From a virus: a DNA stretch of 32,579 bases. The notes beneath the pieces are model-generated. The model did not search any database and was not told where the DNA came from. It worked only from the letters and a program-made list of their open reading frames with translations. This document shows, in pieces, positions 23,706 to 31,332 of this stretch (position 1 is the first letter of the stretch; every line of letters begins with the position of its first letter). The DNA is taken from IMG/VR virus record IMGVR_UViG_3300036801_000282, positions 1 to 32,579 of that record; one strand, written 5' to 3'. A program made the translations under genes and the position numbers.

Positions 23706-26181
23706 AACGCTCGGCATTGTCGCGGGGACCGTCGCCCTTTGCGCGCTGATGGCCGCGCAGCCAGTGCCGACTATCAACCCGCATACCAATATCGCGTGGC
23801 CTCCAGGATGCGAGCTGTACAACGCGGCCACCAATGCGTGTGTGCACCCCGGAGGCACGGCGGCCAACCCTGCCGGGACGCCGGGCCAGCTGCAATACAA
23901 CGCGGGCGCTTTCATGGGCGCGAGTCCTTCGAGCATGGACGTGAATGGCAACATGCAGGCCAGCGTAAACACCCGCATCAACGTCAGGATTTACGGAGCC
24001 AAAGGGGATTGCACGAGCGACGATCACGACGCCATCATTGCGGCGCAGAGCGCGGCCTTGGCTACCCCCGGAGGCGCAACGCTCGAATTTCCCAAAGCGC
24101 CGGGCGGCTGCTACCTCACCAGCAAACTGGAATGGCAGGGCGTGCCGATCGAGGGCCAGCCGGGCGGAACCGAGGGGCTGGTAGTTATCAAGAGCAAGCC
24201 GGGGCAGGATATTTTGCACGTCGCAGATCCCGCGCTGGTTTCGTACCAGTACATAAAATCGTGGTCGATTCGCAATCTCCAGCTCACTCTGGATACCTCC
24301 GTGGGCGGCACCTTCCCGCATCGCTGGCCGGGGCGATGGTTTGATGATGGCGCTATGACCACCGGGAGCGCGGTATTCAAGACCATCACCGGAAACATCA
24401 CATGCGCGGACATTGGCCAGGCCATCAAAGTTTTCGGCGCGGGGCCGGGGGGAACGGATCTGATAACCACGGTCGCGGACGTGGCCCCGTGCTGGGCCAC
24501 TACCACCAGCGTGTTTCAAATCGTCACCCTTGCGGCGGCGGCTTCCACCACCGTCACTAATGCCCACACCTACCTGTCTTTACTGAATCTGCCAGTGACC
24601 ACCAACATCGGCGCGTGCGCGATCGCATGGGATAACTTCGACGGCGACCCATCGCACTGGAACAATCCCGCCGCCACCGGCAACTATGCAAATTTCTATG
24701 ACGTGATGAATCACGTCACCATCGCATCCACTGCGCCGACCGGCAACAATTGCGCCATCTATACGCAGGGCGTGTGGGGCTTTTACGGGCTCGATGTGCG
24801 CAACTTCGAAGTGCGCGGCCAGGTCTTCGGCGTGGTGCAAGGCTCGTCAGAGTTAGGCGCATACTTTCAAAGCAGCTCCAACGACTTTCAGAAATGGGAT
24901 CACGGCTCCATCGAACACGTTAAATATCCATGGATCGAATACAACGGCGGCTATAACTCATGGTCGGATATTGAACTAACCGCGGAATTCGGTTTCCAGC
25001 TCATCAACCTGGGCAACAGATGGTTTGACGGGCTCGCAAGCGGGTACATAAACATCTCCGAATTTGAAGGCGGAACGGGCGCGATCGGGATGCGCTTTGA
25101 AGGCACCAATATGCACATCGTCAACACCGGCCTTACTGGCGGTGCCAGTCAGAAGGCCTATCTCTACACCTTTTCCTCGATGTGCGATGGCTGTTACATG
25201 ATCGGAACCTTGCAGGCGGGCGGAGCTGGAAACCACATAAAATTCAGCGCCAATCACATTGCTCCGACAGACATAACCGATGGCGGCCTGAATAACGCTT
25301 TCACCAACAGCTATGCCTCTAATCCCTTTGCCGGAATCCAGCCTAACTACAACATCAACATCACCAAAAAGAAAGGACAGAACAACGAAATCAATCGCAT
25401 GACGGCGGACTTCATTCGAGACGGAAATTACTCAACTCCGTACTCGCTGAATGATCTTCTGATTTGGCCCAAGGATCTGCTACTGCCGGGCGGCACCCCT
25501 GGAATGTACGAGGCCAACATACAGGCAGACGCCAGCTCTCCAACAGGTTCAAACATCGTCGTCCGCACGGCGCACGCGCTCTCGCAATACATTCAGATGT
25601 TCACTTATGACCCCAACGCCTTCATCGCCATTGGAAGCGCTGTACCTGCCGCCCCGGCGACGATCGCCTTTTATGCCAAGTGCCCCGCTGGAACTACAAC
25701 GTTCACGCTGGGCGTGGGAGCCATGAACGGCGGCTACGGGTACAACCAATTTTTTAATAAAGTTTTTAGTTGCACGACCGCCTATCAGACCTACTCCACA
25801 ATCGTGGATTTCACTCCGTATCCTGGCGGCGATATTTTCTTCGTCTCGACAAACAACACTTTCTATGTGGCGTGGATTGCCATTCGTCCCAACGTGGGAG
25901 ACGTGAACGGAGTTTCGATTGCTTCGATAACTCCACTGGTCGGCACCACCGGCAGCATCGGCGGCTCAGCGCTGACCGCAGGACAGTGCACCAGCGGGAC
26001 GGTCGCGGTCGCCAGCTCTACCACCGCGATGGCGGTTGTGGCCACCCCCGTGACTTATCCCGGCGATGCGATCGGATGGCGCGGCTACGTGAGCGCGGCG
26101 GGCACCGTGACCGTGAAAATCTGCGCGACCATCGCGGGCACACCCACGGCGAGCAATTACAACGTGCGAGTCATTCCGTAA
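23662..26181 (+). CDS. Beta-helix (pectate-lyase-fold) spike-like protein with N-terminal signal peptide
   Basis: An 839-aa product starting at 23662 with GGAG ten bases upstream. The N-terminus has RIR, then a hydrophobic core (TLGIVAGTVALCALMAA) followed by QPVPT, a convincing Sec signal peptide. Residues 70-90 (GTPGQLQYNAGAFMGA) are a tail-fibre-like segment. INVRIYGAKGDCTSDDHDAIIAAQSAA...LEFPKAPGGCYLTSKL (about 107-160) is the classic start of a pectate-lyase-superfamily beta-helix, seen in tail spikes that degrade capsule or EPS. The C-terminal 250 residues are a separate beta domain with a carbohydrate-binding look. About 14 cysteines remain after the signal peptide, which is unusual for a cytoplasmic virion protein. 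A downstream Met at residue 30 would remove the signal but lacks a ribosome site. Confidence 0.7.
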   Translation: MGNRIRSAHFVWLVRTLGIVAGTVALCALMAAQPVPTINPHTNIAWPPGCELYNAATNACVHPGGTAANPAGTPGQLQYNAGAFMGASPSSMDVNGNMQASVNTRINVRIYGAKGDCTSDDHDAIIAAQSAALATPGGATLEFPKAPGGCYLTSKLEWQGVPIEGQPGGTEGLVVIKSKPGQDILHVADPALVSYQYIKSWSIRNLQLTLDTSVGGTFPHRWPGRWFDDGAMTTGSAVFKTITGNITCADIGQAIKVFGAGPGGTDLITTVADVAPCWATTTSVFQIVTLAAAASTTVTNAHTYLSLLNLPVTTNIGACAIAWDNFDGDPSHWNNPAATGNYANFYDVMNHVTIASTAPTGNNCAIYTQGVWGFYGLDVRNFEVRGQVFGVVQGSSELGAYFQSSSNDFQKWDHGSIEHVKYPWIEYNGGYNSWSDIELTAEFGFQLINLGNRWFDGLASGYINISEFEGGTGAIGMRFEGTNMHIVNTGLTGGASQKAYLYTFSSMCDGCYMIGTLQAGGAGNHIKFSANHIAPTDITDGGLNNAFTNSYASNPFAGIQPNYNINITKKKGQNNEINRMTADFIRDGNYSTPYSLNDLLIWPKDLLLPGGTPGMYEANIQADASSPTGSNIVVRTAHALSQYIQMFTYDPNAFIAIGSAVPAAPATIAFYAKCPAGTTTFTLGVGAMNGGYGYNQFFNKVFSCTTAYQTYSTIVDFTPYPGGDIFFVSTNNTFYVAWIAIRPNVGDVNGVSIASITPLVGTTGSIGGSALTAGQCTSGTVAVASSTTAMAVVATPVTYPGDAIGWRGYVSAAGTVTVKICATIAGTPTASNYNVRVIP

Positions 26182-26195
26182 CTAAGGGAGAAACT

Positions 26196-27569
26196 ATGAA
26201 ACGAGTGCTGACCCTGTCGGCTTTCTGGATTCTATTGGCGGCAGTGCTTTTCGTAATTCTGTTGCTCATCTCCGAACACAGAAGGCCGCGCACCGCGCCG
26301 CCGAATGGCATGGTGATTAACGTGGTCACCGATTTAGGAATAGACAACAGCGGCAACAGCGACGTTTCCGAGAGCATTCTAAAAGCGATTAAAAACCTCA
26401 ATCCGTCAACCCCGGCCACTCTGTTTTTTCCTCCGGGGAAATACACGATTGATGCGGGCGTGCACATCCCCGCCACCGAATCAACCTTCGGCGGGCTGCG
26501 CATTCTCGGCGCGGGAATGGGCAGCACTTACTTTTTATCCAACTGCACAAACGGATTTGCATGGTGGTACGACAATCAGGGCTCGACCGACAATCTGAGC
26601 GGCCCCGAATTTTCGAGCGCCACCATTCAGGACACGTCATACGCGGGCAGATGCCGCGACTTGCTTCGCTTCACGCAGACCGCCATGAACGTCATCAGCC
26701 GCATGAGACTGTTGAACGCGCAGGGCAACACCTACAAGGCCGGAAACGTTTCAATCAGCGGGAACACCATTACCGGGCGCGGCGTGAACTGGACAAGCGA
26801 AATGATTCCAAGCGTGCTCCAGGTCAACAATGTGATGGCTGAGATTTGCGGTTTCAAAAGCACCACTCAGCTGGTGCTGTGCGATACGGCCTGGCCGGGC
26901 GGCGCGGTAAGCAATGCGAGCTATGCGATCGCATGGGGCGGGCGCGCGCTGACCTTCGACGCGGGCAAGACGTACACCCAATACATCACCGTGAGCGATG
27001 TTTATATTTCTAATTCGCTGTTCGGGATCTTCTCCATGGGAACCAGCAAGGGCGGCAATTCTCGAATCACGGTGCAGGGCAAGGCGGGATGGATCGGCAT
27101 CAGCGGCAAGCGAATCCCCAACTCTGTCGGGATCTGGCTGGGCAAGCACTCGGACACGTTTCAAATTTCAATTCCGGTTAACAACGTGGCGCGCTGTTTC
27201 GTGATGGACTCGGCACACACCAATTTTTTCGATGGTGCGGACTGCGAGAACAATTCGAACTCGACGCCGGTTGATACCTGCAACGGCGGAGTGGCGAAAC
27301 AGGATTGCATCGCGGGCTATGAGATAAGCGCGGACGCCAACTCTACCGGCTTCGGCAATTCGATCGGCAGCCCCTATGTGTATCTGGCCGGGACCGCAGT
27401 GAAGGTGGACAACACTTACGGAGCGGCCTATCTCAGCATCATGGCCTTGCGCAGCGCCAACTTTTCCAACTTGAATTCTTATGAATTCTCTGGCGTCAAG
27501 GGATGCCCGGCCAGCGGAGTAGCAACCACGGCCACCATTGTGGATTGGGATTGCACGCACACGCACTAA
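26196..27569 (+). CDS. Second beta-helix protein with N-terminal signal anchor
   Basis: A 457-aa product. AGGGAG seven bases before the ATG fixes the start. Residues 1-28 are MKRVLTLSAFWILLAAVLFVILLLIS, a long hydrophobic helix followed by EHRRPR. This looks more like an uncleaved anchor than a cleaved signal. Residues 43-110 (VTDLGIDNSGNSDVSESILKAIKNLNPSTPATLFFPPGKYTIDAGVHI...LRILGAGMGSTYF) are the pectate_lyase_3-type entry into a right-handed beta-helix. The helix appears to continue to about residue 440, with many Asn/Gly/Ser turns. About ten cysteines are present. It probably acts on polysaccharide, but no catalytic residues can be assigned. The gene follows the first spike by 14 nt. Confidence 0.65.
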   Translation: MKRVLTLSAFWILLAAVLFVILLLISEHRRPRTAPPNGMVINVVTDLGIDNSGNSDVSESILKAIKNLNPSTPATLFFPPGKYTIDAGVHIPATESTFGGLRILGAGMGSTYFLSNCTNGFAWWYDNQGSTDNLSGPEFSSATIQDTSYAGRCRDLLRFTQTAMNVISRMRLLNAQGNTYKAGNVSISGNTITGRGVNWTSEMIPSVLQVNNVMAEICGFKSTTQLVLCDTAWPGGAVSNASYAIAWGGRALTFDAGKTYTQYITVSDVYISNSLFGIFSMGTSKGGNSRITVQGKAGWIGISGKRIPNSVGIWLGKHSDTFQISIPVNNVARCFVMDSAHTNFFDGADCENNSNSTPVDTCNGGVAKQDCIAGYEISADANSTGFGNSIGSPYVYLAGTAVKVDNTYGAAYLSIMALRSANFSNLNSYEFSGVKGCPASGVATTATIVDWDCTHTH

Positions 27570-27581
27570 AGGAGAGACGCG

Positions 27582-28439
27582 ATGAAGCACACAAAGCAAA
27601 TCATGCTGGGCCTGGTCCTGATCGTGATGGCCAGTATCACCATTGCAGCCGTGACCAACCCGCAAAAATTCGGCGCGATGTATTCGAGCGATGGCACCGG
27701 CAACCCTGGGAGCTGGGTCGCAGTGAGCGGCAGCGGCGCGGCCTACACTGGCAGCGTGACACCGGCAGGCATCATGGTTTCAAGCGATGGCACCGGCAAC
27801 CCTGGGAGCTGGGTCGCGGCGACGGCAAACACCTTTGCAAACGGAGTGACGAGCATTGACACATTGGCCGGAGCTTTCACGTTCGGCGGCTCTGGCGTCA
27901 GCCATGTAGCCAATGCGTACACGTTCAGCAATTCGCCCACGGTGACGGAGTGGCAAAATGGACCCAAGCAGGCGGTGAGTGTAGGTTTCGGCCAGAATGT
28001 TACCCGCCTCTTTTCTTTCGTGATGCCAGTCAATATGACCAACGTCACGAAGATCAGCTACAACGTCAACACCACAGCCGACAACACCGCCAACCTTTAC
28101 GACATTGGTTTCTATTCAGCCACCGGCACCCTGCTTTGTCACACCGGACCAATCGCCGGAACAACCACTTTCCCTGCTAACAATGCCTCCGTCACGCTCA
28201 CATTTCTAAGCACCGGCTGTACTCTCACGGCCGGGACGCGCTACCTGTTTGGAAACACAACTAACGCGGCGGCGAGTGGAACCATGCAAAGCATCGGATT
28301 GGGATTTATGGCCGTGGCGAACGGTGTGCCAACCGCAGGCAATACAACCACGGGCGGCACTCTTAATAACTCACTCACCCCTCCCGCCGATAGCTGGGTT
28401 TCAACCTCCACCGTTCCAGCCTTTGCGCTGCACAACTAA
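27582..28439 (+). CDS. Secreted beta-rich protein with internal repeat
   Basis: A 285-aa product with GGAG before the ATG. MKHTKQIMLGLVLIVMASITIAAVTNP is a textbook signal peptide (basic n-region, hydrophobic core, AxA-like cleavage region). The mature part opens with two copies of SSDGTGNPGSWVA, 32 residues apart. Beta-rich sequence follows (SVGFGQNVTRLFSFVMPVNMTNVTKISYNVNTTADNTANLYDIGFYSATGTLLCHTG), of the type seen in jelly-roll or carbohydrate-binding domains: 'Y.v...d.....ydiGiy...G.ll.hTG'. Two cysteines lie about 30 residues apart and may bond. It sits between the spike-like genes and the Fn3-like pair. Surface or glycan binding is a reasonable guess, but unproven. Confidence 0.6.
   Translation: MKHTKQIMLGLVLIVMASITIAAVTNPQKFGAMYSSDGTGNPGSWVAVSGSGAAYTGSVTPAGIMVSSDGTGNPGSWVAATANTFANGVTSIDTLAGAFTFGGSGVSHVANAYTFSNSPTVTEWQNGPKQAVSVGFGQNVTRLFSFVMPVNMTNVTKISYNVNTTADNTANLYDIGFYSATGTLLCHTGPIAGTTTFPANNASVTLTFLSTGCTLTAGTRYLFGNTTNAAASGTMQSIGLGFMAVANGVPTAGNTTTGGTLNNSLTPPADSWVSTSTVPAFALHN
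27687..27817 (+). repeat. Direct repeat of 35 nt, 96 nt apart
   Basis: Bases 27687-27721 recur exactly at 27783-27817. They encode the peptide around SDGTGNPGSWVA at the start of the mature secreted protein, in frame (32-codon spacing). The nucleotide identity, with no synonymous differences, points to recent duplication or gene conversion. Confidence 0.85.
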
Positions 28440-28461
28440 AAACTTTTAGAAAGGGAGACAC

Positions 28462-28983
28462 ATGAAGCCAACCATGCTGCTGCTCTTACTGGCCGCGATC
28501 GCGCTCAGCCAGGCCACCGCGCAGGCACCGCCCGCACCCAGCACGCAACAGGGCCCGCCGCCCCCAGCTGCTCCGCCGCCGCCCGATTCCAATCTCAAGC
28601 AGGCCGGTCACCAGGCTGACCTGGCTTACTCAAACCCGGCGTGCACCACAACCAATCAGTGCACGCTGCAAATCTTTCGCGCGCAGTGTGACAACGCGAC
28701 GACATGCCCGAACTATATTTATTCCCCGCAATCGTTCAAGACACTGAGCATGGCGGGGCTCTCGACCAATGCCACGGCCACCGGCACCAGCTGGACTTAC
28801 TCGGACACCGACACGGCGCTGCAAGACAACACCAGCTATTCGTGGGTTTCAACCGCAACGTTTGTTAACAATCCGACGATGGTGAGCGGTCCATCGAGCC
28901 CCTTTCTCGGGACGATTCCGGCACTCCCCTCACAGGTTCCGCCTCCGGCTCCGACCACGGGGACGTGCAAAATTGTCAGGTGA
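28462..28983 (+). CDS. Secreted Fn3-like cysteine-rich protein (copy 1)
   Basis: A 173-aa product with AGGGAG before the ATG. MKPTMLLLLLAAIALSQATAQAPPAP is a signal peptide with an AxA site (ATA-QA). A Pro-rich linker follows, then NPACTTTNQCTLQIFRAQCDNATTCPNY with four cysteines. The segment TGTSWTYSDTDTALQDNTSYSWVSTATFVNNPTMVSGPSSPFLGTIP has the strand pattern of a fibronectin type III domain. The C-terminus is TTGTCKIVR. The next gene encodes a paralogue with the same cysteine pattern and ending. Fn3 domains in phages usually mediate weak binding to surfaces. Here the signal peptide implies export from the host cell. The precise role is unknown. Confidence 0.65.
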   Translation: MKPTMLLLLLAAIALSQATAQAPPAPSTQQGPPPPAAPPPPDSNLKQAGHQADLAYSNPACTTTNQCTLQIFRAQCDNATTCPNYIYSPQSFKTLSMAGLSTNATATGTSWTYSDTDTALQDNTSYSWVSTATFVNNPTMVSGPSSPFLGTIPALPSQVPPPAPTTGTCKIVR

Positions 28984-28985
28984 GC

Positions 28986-29453
28986 ATGAAACTACGATTG
29001 TGTTTTTTGATTTGTTTTTTAGTATCTGTCGCGGCAAATGCGCAGACAGGTATAGCAGTTTCCTCCGATAACCCGATGTGCACGAGCGCCAATCCATGCA
29101 CCTTGCAGATATATCGGGCCGCGTGCAGCGGCGGCGGCGGGCCGATGGGCGGCGTCAGCTGCCCGCTCTATCCCGATCCCGCGTTCATCGCGCTGGCCAT
29201 CAACACCAACACGCTGGCCACCACCGCGACGCAGACCGGCACGCGCTGGATTTTCTCGGACAAAAACGGCGACTCCACGCGCCCCAACCTGGTCGCGCCC
29301 AATCTCTACACCTATGTCGAAACCGCAATCTATAACGGCGACGCCACCCGCAGCCCCAGCCTGCCGTCACAGGCGCTCACGCTGGCATTTCAGGTAGCCG
29401 CGCCCAACGCGCCGCCCTTTCCCACGATCGGCACCTGTCGCATTGTCAAGTAA
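28986..29453 (+). CDS. Secreted Fn3-like cysteine-rich protein (copy 2)
   Basis: A 155-aa product starting two bases after the previous stop, with AGGTGA upstream. I reject the in-frame start at 28965, which lies inside the previous gene. MKLRLCFLICFLVSVAANAQTG is a signal peptide with an AxA site (ANA-QT). The mature part has NPMCTSANPCTLQIYRAACSGGGG...VSCPLYPDP, then an Fn3-like strand series (TRWIFSDKNGDSTRPNLVAPNLYTYVETAIYNG...SLPSQ) and the ending IGTCRIVK. Aligned by eye with copy 1, all five mature cysteines match, but the rest has diverged. This is an old tandem duplication kept under selection for disulfides. It is the last gene before the early promoter region. Confidence 0.65.
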   Translation: MKLRLCFLICFLVSVAANAQTGIAVSSDNPMCTSANPCTLQIYRAACSGGGGPMGGVSCPLYPDPAFIALAINTNTLATTATQTGTRWIFSDKNGDSTRPNLVAPNLYTYVETAIYNGDATRSPSLPSQALTLAFQVAAPNAPPFPTIGTCRIVK

Positions 29454-29578
29454 TGGCCGCTAAATAAGCGCGGCATATTCACGGCATATTCAGGGCAGAG
29501 AATGGCGCGCGCCTAGTGACACACAAAATTTTGTGGTAAGGTATCGAGGAAGCAAATTTGTTTTGGAGGAAAGACTGA
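29454..29578 (+). promoter_or_regulatory. Promoter/operator region of the early (replication) operon
   Basis: This 125-nt non-coding gap contains two adjacent copies of CGGCATATTCA (29471-29481, 29482-29492) and a GGCGCGCGCC palindrome (29504-29513). A -35-like GTGACA (29516-29521) is followed by a perfect 14-bp palindrome CACAAAATTTTGTG (29522-29535) and then a weak -10-like TAAGGT (29537-29542). The gene's GGAGG follows nine bases before its ATG. The palindrome lies exactly where an operator would block polymerase. The direct repeats could be an activator or initiator site. The layout is seen; the function is inferred. Confidence 0.55.
29522..29535. promoter_or_regulatory. Perfect 14-bp palindrome, likely operator
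   Basis: CACAAAATTTTGTG is fully self-complementary and sits between the candidate -35 and -10 boxes of the early operon. Dimeric repressors with helix-turn-helix domains bind sites of this size. Its regulator is not encoded in an obvious way in this window. Confidence 0.5.
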
Positions 29579-30991
29579 ATGAAAATCATTGGATTCGAGG
29601 CGGAGAATTTTAAGAAGCTCCGCGTGGTACAGATCCACCCCAACGGTCGCATGGTGCAGATCACGGGCAAGAACGGCGCGGGCAAAACATCGGTGCTCGA
29701 TGCGGTGTGGTTTGGATTGAAGGGCCGCAAAGCCCTGCCGGTGCAGGCGGTGCGCAAGGGCCAGGAGAGCATGAAGGTAAAGCTCGACCTGGGCGAGTTT
29801 ACCGTGACCCGCACCCTCTCCGCCGATGGCGCAATCCCCACCATCTCCATAGAAATGGCTCCCGGCAAGACCCGCACCATGACGCCGCAGGATTTTCTGG
29901 ACGACATTTTTGGAGAGCTGACATTTGACCCGCTTGATTTTGTACACATACGGACAGGCGAGACTCCAGCCGCCCACAGCGCGCGGCAGATTGCGATGCT
30001 GCGCAAGACGGCCAAGGTGGATATGGATTTCGAGGCCATCGCGCTTGAAAACGAGAAAGATTATGAAGCGCGCAAGCTGGTCAACCGGGACGCTGAGCAG
30101 CTGGAGGCGCGAATCAATGGCATGACGGTACTCGATGGCCTGCCCAAGAACAAGCTCGATGAGGAAGCGATTCTAAAAAAACTAAACGCGGCGGGCGATG
30201 CCAACCGCCAGGCGCAGCAGGTTTTTCAGAACCGGCAAGAGCTGGGCGCGATCGCGGCCAGGCTGGGCATTGCGTGCAGCAACAATGCGCAGTTTCTTGG
30301 CGGGCAGAAGGGCAAGATTGAAAAACTCGAAGAAGATTTACGGATGGCCAAGGATGCGCTCAAGGCGGCAGAGATAGAAGACAAGCGCATCTCAAAGGAA
30401 TACGCCGAGGCCCAACGCGCTTACGAAACCGCGCCCACGGGCGAGCCCATCGACGTTACCGCGCTGGCCATAGAGCTGCAATCGGCGCAGCGCACCAATC
30501 GCGCGATCGACACCCGCGCCGAGTTTGACCAGCGCACGGCGGAGCTGAAAGCCAAGCGGGAGGAATCAAACAAGCTGACGCGGCAGATGGAAGCCCGCGA
30601 AGAGAAGAAGAAAGCGGCGCTGGCGAAGGCCAAGATTCCCGTGGAGGGGCTGACCTTTGACGAGCGCCGCGTGAGCTTCAACGGCTTGCCTCTGGAGAAC
30701 CTGGGCGAAGCCGAGCAGATTCGGATTTCGGCGCAGATCGGCATGGCCGCCAACCCGAAACTAAAAATTCTATGCGTGCGCAACGGCGAGGCCTTGGACG
30801 AAGACGGCATGAAAGTGCTGGCCGACCTGGCCGAAGAGTACGACTTTCAAATTTGGATGGCGCGCGTGGATTCGAGCGGCAAAGTGGGCATCGTGCTTGA
30901 GGACGGCATGGTGATAGCCGAGAACCCCAGCGAGCCCGCACCCGCGCCCGCTGCGAAGAAGAAGGCCAAGGGAGGCGAGACGATCCAATGA
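29579..30991 (+). CDS. SbcC/Rad50-like AAA ATPase (phage recombination/repair)
   Basis: A 470-aa product with GGAGG nine bases before the ATG. The N-terminus MKIIGFEAENFKKLRVVQI...GRMVQITGKNGAGKTSVLDAVWFGLKG has the SMC/RecF entry strand and a Walker A at GKNGAGKTS (residues 30-38). A central charged coil lies at about 160-360. The C-terminal lobe has NLGEAEQIRISAQIGMA in the signature-motif position and LKILCVRNGEALDEDGMKVLADLA in the Walker B/D-loop position, followed by a Lys/Ala/Pro tail. The signature and Walker B are degenerate compared with bacterial SbcC, as in many phage versions. Such proteins act with a nuclease on DNA ends. None is visible downstream inside the window. It heads the early operon next to the DnaC-like gene. 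Confidence 0.75.
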   Translation: MKIIGFEAENFKKLRVVQIHPNGRMVQITGKNGAGKTSVLDAVWFGLKGRKALPVQAVRKGQESMKVKLDLGEFTVTRTLSADGAIPTISIEMAPGKTRTMTPQDFLDDIFGELTFDPLDFVHIRTGETPAAHSARQIAMLRKTAKVDMDFEAIALENEKDYEARKLVNRDAEQLEARINGMTVLDGLPKNKLDEEAILKKLNAAGDANRQAQQVFQNRQELGAIAARLGIACSNNAQFLGGQKGKIEKLEEDLRMAKDALKAAEIEDKRISKEYAEAQRAYETAPTGEPIDVTALAIELQSAQRTNRAIDTRAEFDQRTAELKAKREESNKLTRQMEAREEKKKAALAKAKIPVEGLTFDERRVSFNGLPLENLGEAEQIRISAQIGMAANPKLKILCVRNGEALDEDGMKVLADLAEEYDFQIWMARVDSSGKVGIVLEDGMVIAENPSEPAPAPAAKKKAKGGETIQ

Positions 30992-31332
30992 TTGCGACTC
31001 TCATAGATCACGATGCGCGGAAGGAAAGTTTTCTCATCATCATCATTCAGCCCGACAACCTGGAACGGATGCGCAAGGCCGACCCCATCACGCTGGAGAC
31101 GAAAGAAATAAAGGGCGGTCTGTTGCCGACGCCCAAATATCCCGCGCGGCTCACGGTCGTGATTGCCTACGAGGAAGATGATTTTGAAATCAACAAGCTC
31201 GCTTTGACCGGCGAGTTTTCCGAAGTGCTTCGCTACATCATGCGCGGCTATAAATTCCACCGCGACATAGACGGCAAGGAACACGCTTTCACGTTGAATC
31301 GTTTTTCCCGACCGGAGGATAAACAGACATGA
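30988..31332 (+). CDS. Small hypothetical protein of early operon (1)
   Basis: A 114-aa product. The ATGA overlap at 30988-30991 couples it to the ATPase. The protein looks compact alpha/beta: SFLIIIIQPDNLERMRKADPITLETKE, then PARLTVVIAYEEDDFEINKLALTGEFSEVLRYIMRGYKFHRDID. The 'ada.i.le' helix and 'yeed......l...gd..elirwl.rG.kf' parts recall small phage proteins encoded near recombination genes. I cannot name a family. The next gene again overlaps by 4 nt. Confidence 0.6.
   Translation: MIATLIDHDARKESFLIIIIQPDNLERMRKADPITLETKEIKGGLLPTPKYPARLTVVIAYEEDDFEINKLALTGEFSEVLRYIMRGYKFHRDIDGKEHAFTLNRFSRPEDKQT

Noticed and set aside
29504-29513. GGCGCGCGCC as a terminator for the late genes
   Set aside because: It is a 10-bp palindrome with no loop and no following T-run. 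A simple GC-rich palindrome is expected often at this base composition.
30171-30185. Slippery heptamer A-AAA-AAC in the ATPase gene as a programmed frameshift site
   Set aside because: The zero frame reads CTA AAA AAA CTA, so the heptamer is out of register, and the intact frame continues to a sensible C-terminus.
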